Positions 62,901 through 64,000 of a stretch of 64,000 bases of DNA are shown in pieces (position 1 is the stretch's first letter; each line of letters starts with the position of its first letter). The stretch lies in the NCBI RefSeq assembly GCF_027744825.2, contig NC_071351.1, positions 18,923,001 to 18,987,000 on the forward strand, read 5' to 3'. A program made the translations under genes and the position numbers. Below the pieces are notes generated by a model. It was given only the letters and a program-made list of their open reading frames with translations, was not told where the DNA came from and made no database searches. The stretch is from Synchiropus splendidus (taxonomy: Eukaryota > Chordata > Actinopteri > Syngnathiformes > Callionymidae).

Positions 62901-64000
62901 ACAGCTTAGATTTGATGTGCACCTACTAGAAAGACCCTTTCTGCTATAGTGGGAGGTTAAAATTTCATGTTCTGAAGCTTTCCTGAAAAGTTATGGCACA
63001 ATGCACAAAAACGCTTTTCAGCCTGAGATAAGGTGGGTTTCGGAACGCCAAACATAAAAGTGTTGATAACTTTTGAAAAACACTTCAGACAGCTTAGATT
63101 TGATGTGCAACTACTAGAAAGACCCTTTCTGCTATAGTGGGAGGTTAAAATTTCATGTTCTGAAGCTTCCCTGAAAAGTTATGGCACAATGCACAAAAAC
63201 GCTTTTCAGCCTGAGATAAGGTGGGTTTCGGAACGCCAAACATAAAAGTGTTGATAACTTTGGAAAAACACTTCAGACAGTTTAGATTTGATGTGCAACT
63301 ACTAGAAAGACCCTTTCTGCTATAGTGGGAGGTTAAAATTTCATGTTCTGAAGCTTCCCTGAAAAGTTATGGCACAATGCACAAAAACGCTTTTCAGCCT
63401 GAGATAAGGTGGGTTTCGGAACGCCAAACATAAAAGTGTTGATAACTTTGGAAAAACACTTCAGACAGTTTAGATTTGATGTGCAACTACTAGAAAGACC
63501 CTTTCTGCTATAGTGGGAGGTTAAAATTTCATGTTCTGAAGCTTCCCTGAAAAGTTATGGCACAATGCACAAAAACGCTTTTCAGCCTGAGATAAGGTGG
63601 GTTTCGGAACGCCAAACATAAAAGTGTTGATAACTTTCGAAAAACACTTCAGAGAGCTTAGATTTGATGTGCACCTACTAGAAAGACCCTTTCTGCTATA
63701 GTGGGAGGTTAAAATTTCATGTTCTGAAGCTTCCCTGAAAAGTTATGGCACAATGCGTAAAAACGCTTTTCAGCCTGAGATAAGGTGGGTTTCGGAACGC
63801 CAAACATAAAAGTGTTGATAACTTTGGAAAAACAATTCAGACAGTTTAGATTTGATGTGCAACTACTAGAAAGACCCTTTCTGCTATAGTGGGAGGTTAA
63901 AATTTCATGTTCTGAAGCTTTCCTGAAAAGTTATGGCACAATGCACAAAAACGCTTTTCAGCCTGAGATAAGGTGGGTTTCGGAACGCCAAACATAAAAG
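59967..64000. repeat. 22-monomer block, copy 3, cut by the window edge
   Basis: It has the same 22 types in the same order as 3003-7138, with the last F present only as 86 bp. By eye it differs from copy 1 at 62167 (A, against G), 62303 (G, against T) and 63835 (A, against C). The second and third differences are shared with copy 2 (46699, 48231), so copies 2 and 3 have a common ancestor after copy 1 split off. The block probably continues past the window. Confidence 0.88.

Larger units (their letters stand above)
1..64000. repeat. 188-bp satellite DNA array filling the whole window
   Basis: The window is a head-to-tail array of one 188-bp monomer. Every AAGCT start I checked falls at 183 + 188k, and 183 to 63915 is exactly 339 x 188. 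There are 339 full monomers, plus 182 bp of a monomer at the left edge and 86 bp at the right edge. Neighbours differ at only a few diagnostic sites, so pairwise identity is mostly about 95 to 100 percent. No inversion, transposon, microsatellite tract or unique insert interrupts it. Because 188 is not a multiple of three and all frames carry stops, it is not a protein repeat. Satellites of this size and purity are typical of centromeric or other constitutive heterochromatin; which one this is cannot be told from the window. I do not recognise the family, and the host species is unknown. Confidence 0.98.

Noticed and set aside
1..64000. CRISPR array
   Set aside because: There is regular repetition, but no unique spacers: the whole 188-bp unit repeats. 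There are no cas genes and no leader.
1..64000. rRNA, tRNA, telomere repeats or mobile element ends
   Set aside because: No conserved rRNA or tRNA motifs, no TTAGGG- or TTTAGGG-type runs, and no terminal repeats or target-site duplications were seen on either strand.

Overview
The whole 64,000-base window is one uninterrupted satellite DNA array. I see no protein-coding gene, RNA gene, transposon or unique sequence. The monomer is 188 bp and AT-rich. It is always in the same orientation and carries a HindIII-type AAGCTT at its conventional start. Monomer starts fall at 183 + 188k. The first full start is at 183 and the last at 63915, exactly 339 monomer lengths later, so there is no net insertion or deletion in the window. 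It holds 339 complete monomers, a 182-bp partial at the left edge and an 86-bp partial at the right edge.

Organism: a eukaryote. Megabase-style arrays of nucleosome-length monomers with nested higher-order structure are typical of centromeric, pericentromeric or subtelomeric heterochromatin in plants and animals. I do not recognise the family. The general style (about 180 bp, 'gccataacttttc'-like phrases on the minus strand) makes me lean weakly towards a plant, but this is inference only.

Monomer types were read by eye from diagnostic bases counted from the first A of AAGCTT: offset 7 (C/T), 31-32 (CA/GT), 91 (G/A/C), 100 (G/C/T), 116 (C/G), 119 (T/C) and 136 (A/C). Codes used below: A = C7, CA, G91, C100, G116, C119, C136 (A3 has a further T-to-C at 138; A* has C91 and CACGTAC; A'' has TTGGAGAG; A-T has T7; Ag has G100). 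B = GT at 31-32 with G100, C116, T119, A136 (B' has C119). C = T7 with T100 and C119 (C' has CAGCGTGAG). D = C7, CA, G91, G100, T119. E = D with A91 (E* has TTCGATG; E' has AAGGTG; Eo has CAGGCTGAG). F = D with T7. G = D with AACTTAT. H = CA, C100, C119, C136. I = H with T7. J = H with A136. K = F with C119. L = GT, C100, T119, C136. M = D with C119. N = CA, C100, T119, A136. X = GT, T100, AGAAAGC.

Layout. 1-1874 holds two copies of a 5-monomer unit. 3003-7138 is a 22-monomer block that returns almost unchanged at 59967-64000 and, rearranged, at 44551-48498. 9395-20862 holds three copies of an 11 to 16-monomer cassette. 22555-34210 is a nearly perfect tandem duplication of 31 monomers (5,828 bp), with a nested 6-monomer duplication and a third partial copy at 36843-38158. 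41919-45490 is a 10-monomer tandem duplication. 48687 to about 57500 is a roughly 24-monomer tandem duplication of the same cassette seen at 9.4-20.9 kb. The remaining stretches are mixtures of the same monomer types in the loose order A-B-C-D with E insertions.

How it works together: nothing here is a gene system. The structure is what repeated unequal exchange, segmental duplication and gene conversion leave in a homogenised satellite. The most useful content is the history recorded in single-base variants, one-monomer gains and losses, and mosaic monomers, plus a 7-bp dyad kept in nearly every monomer.
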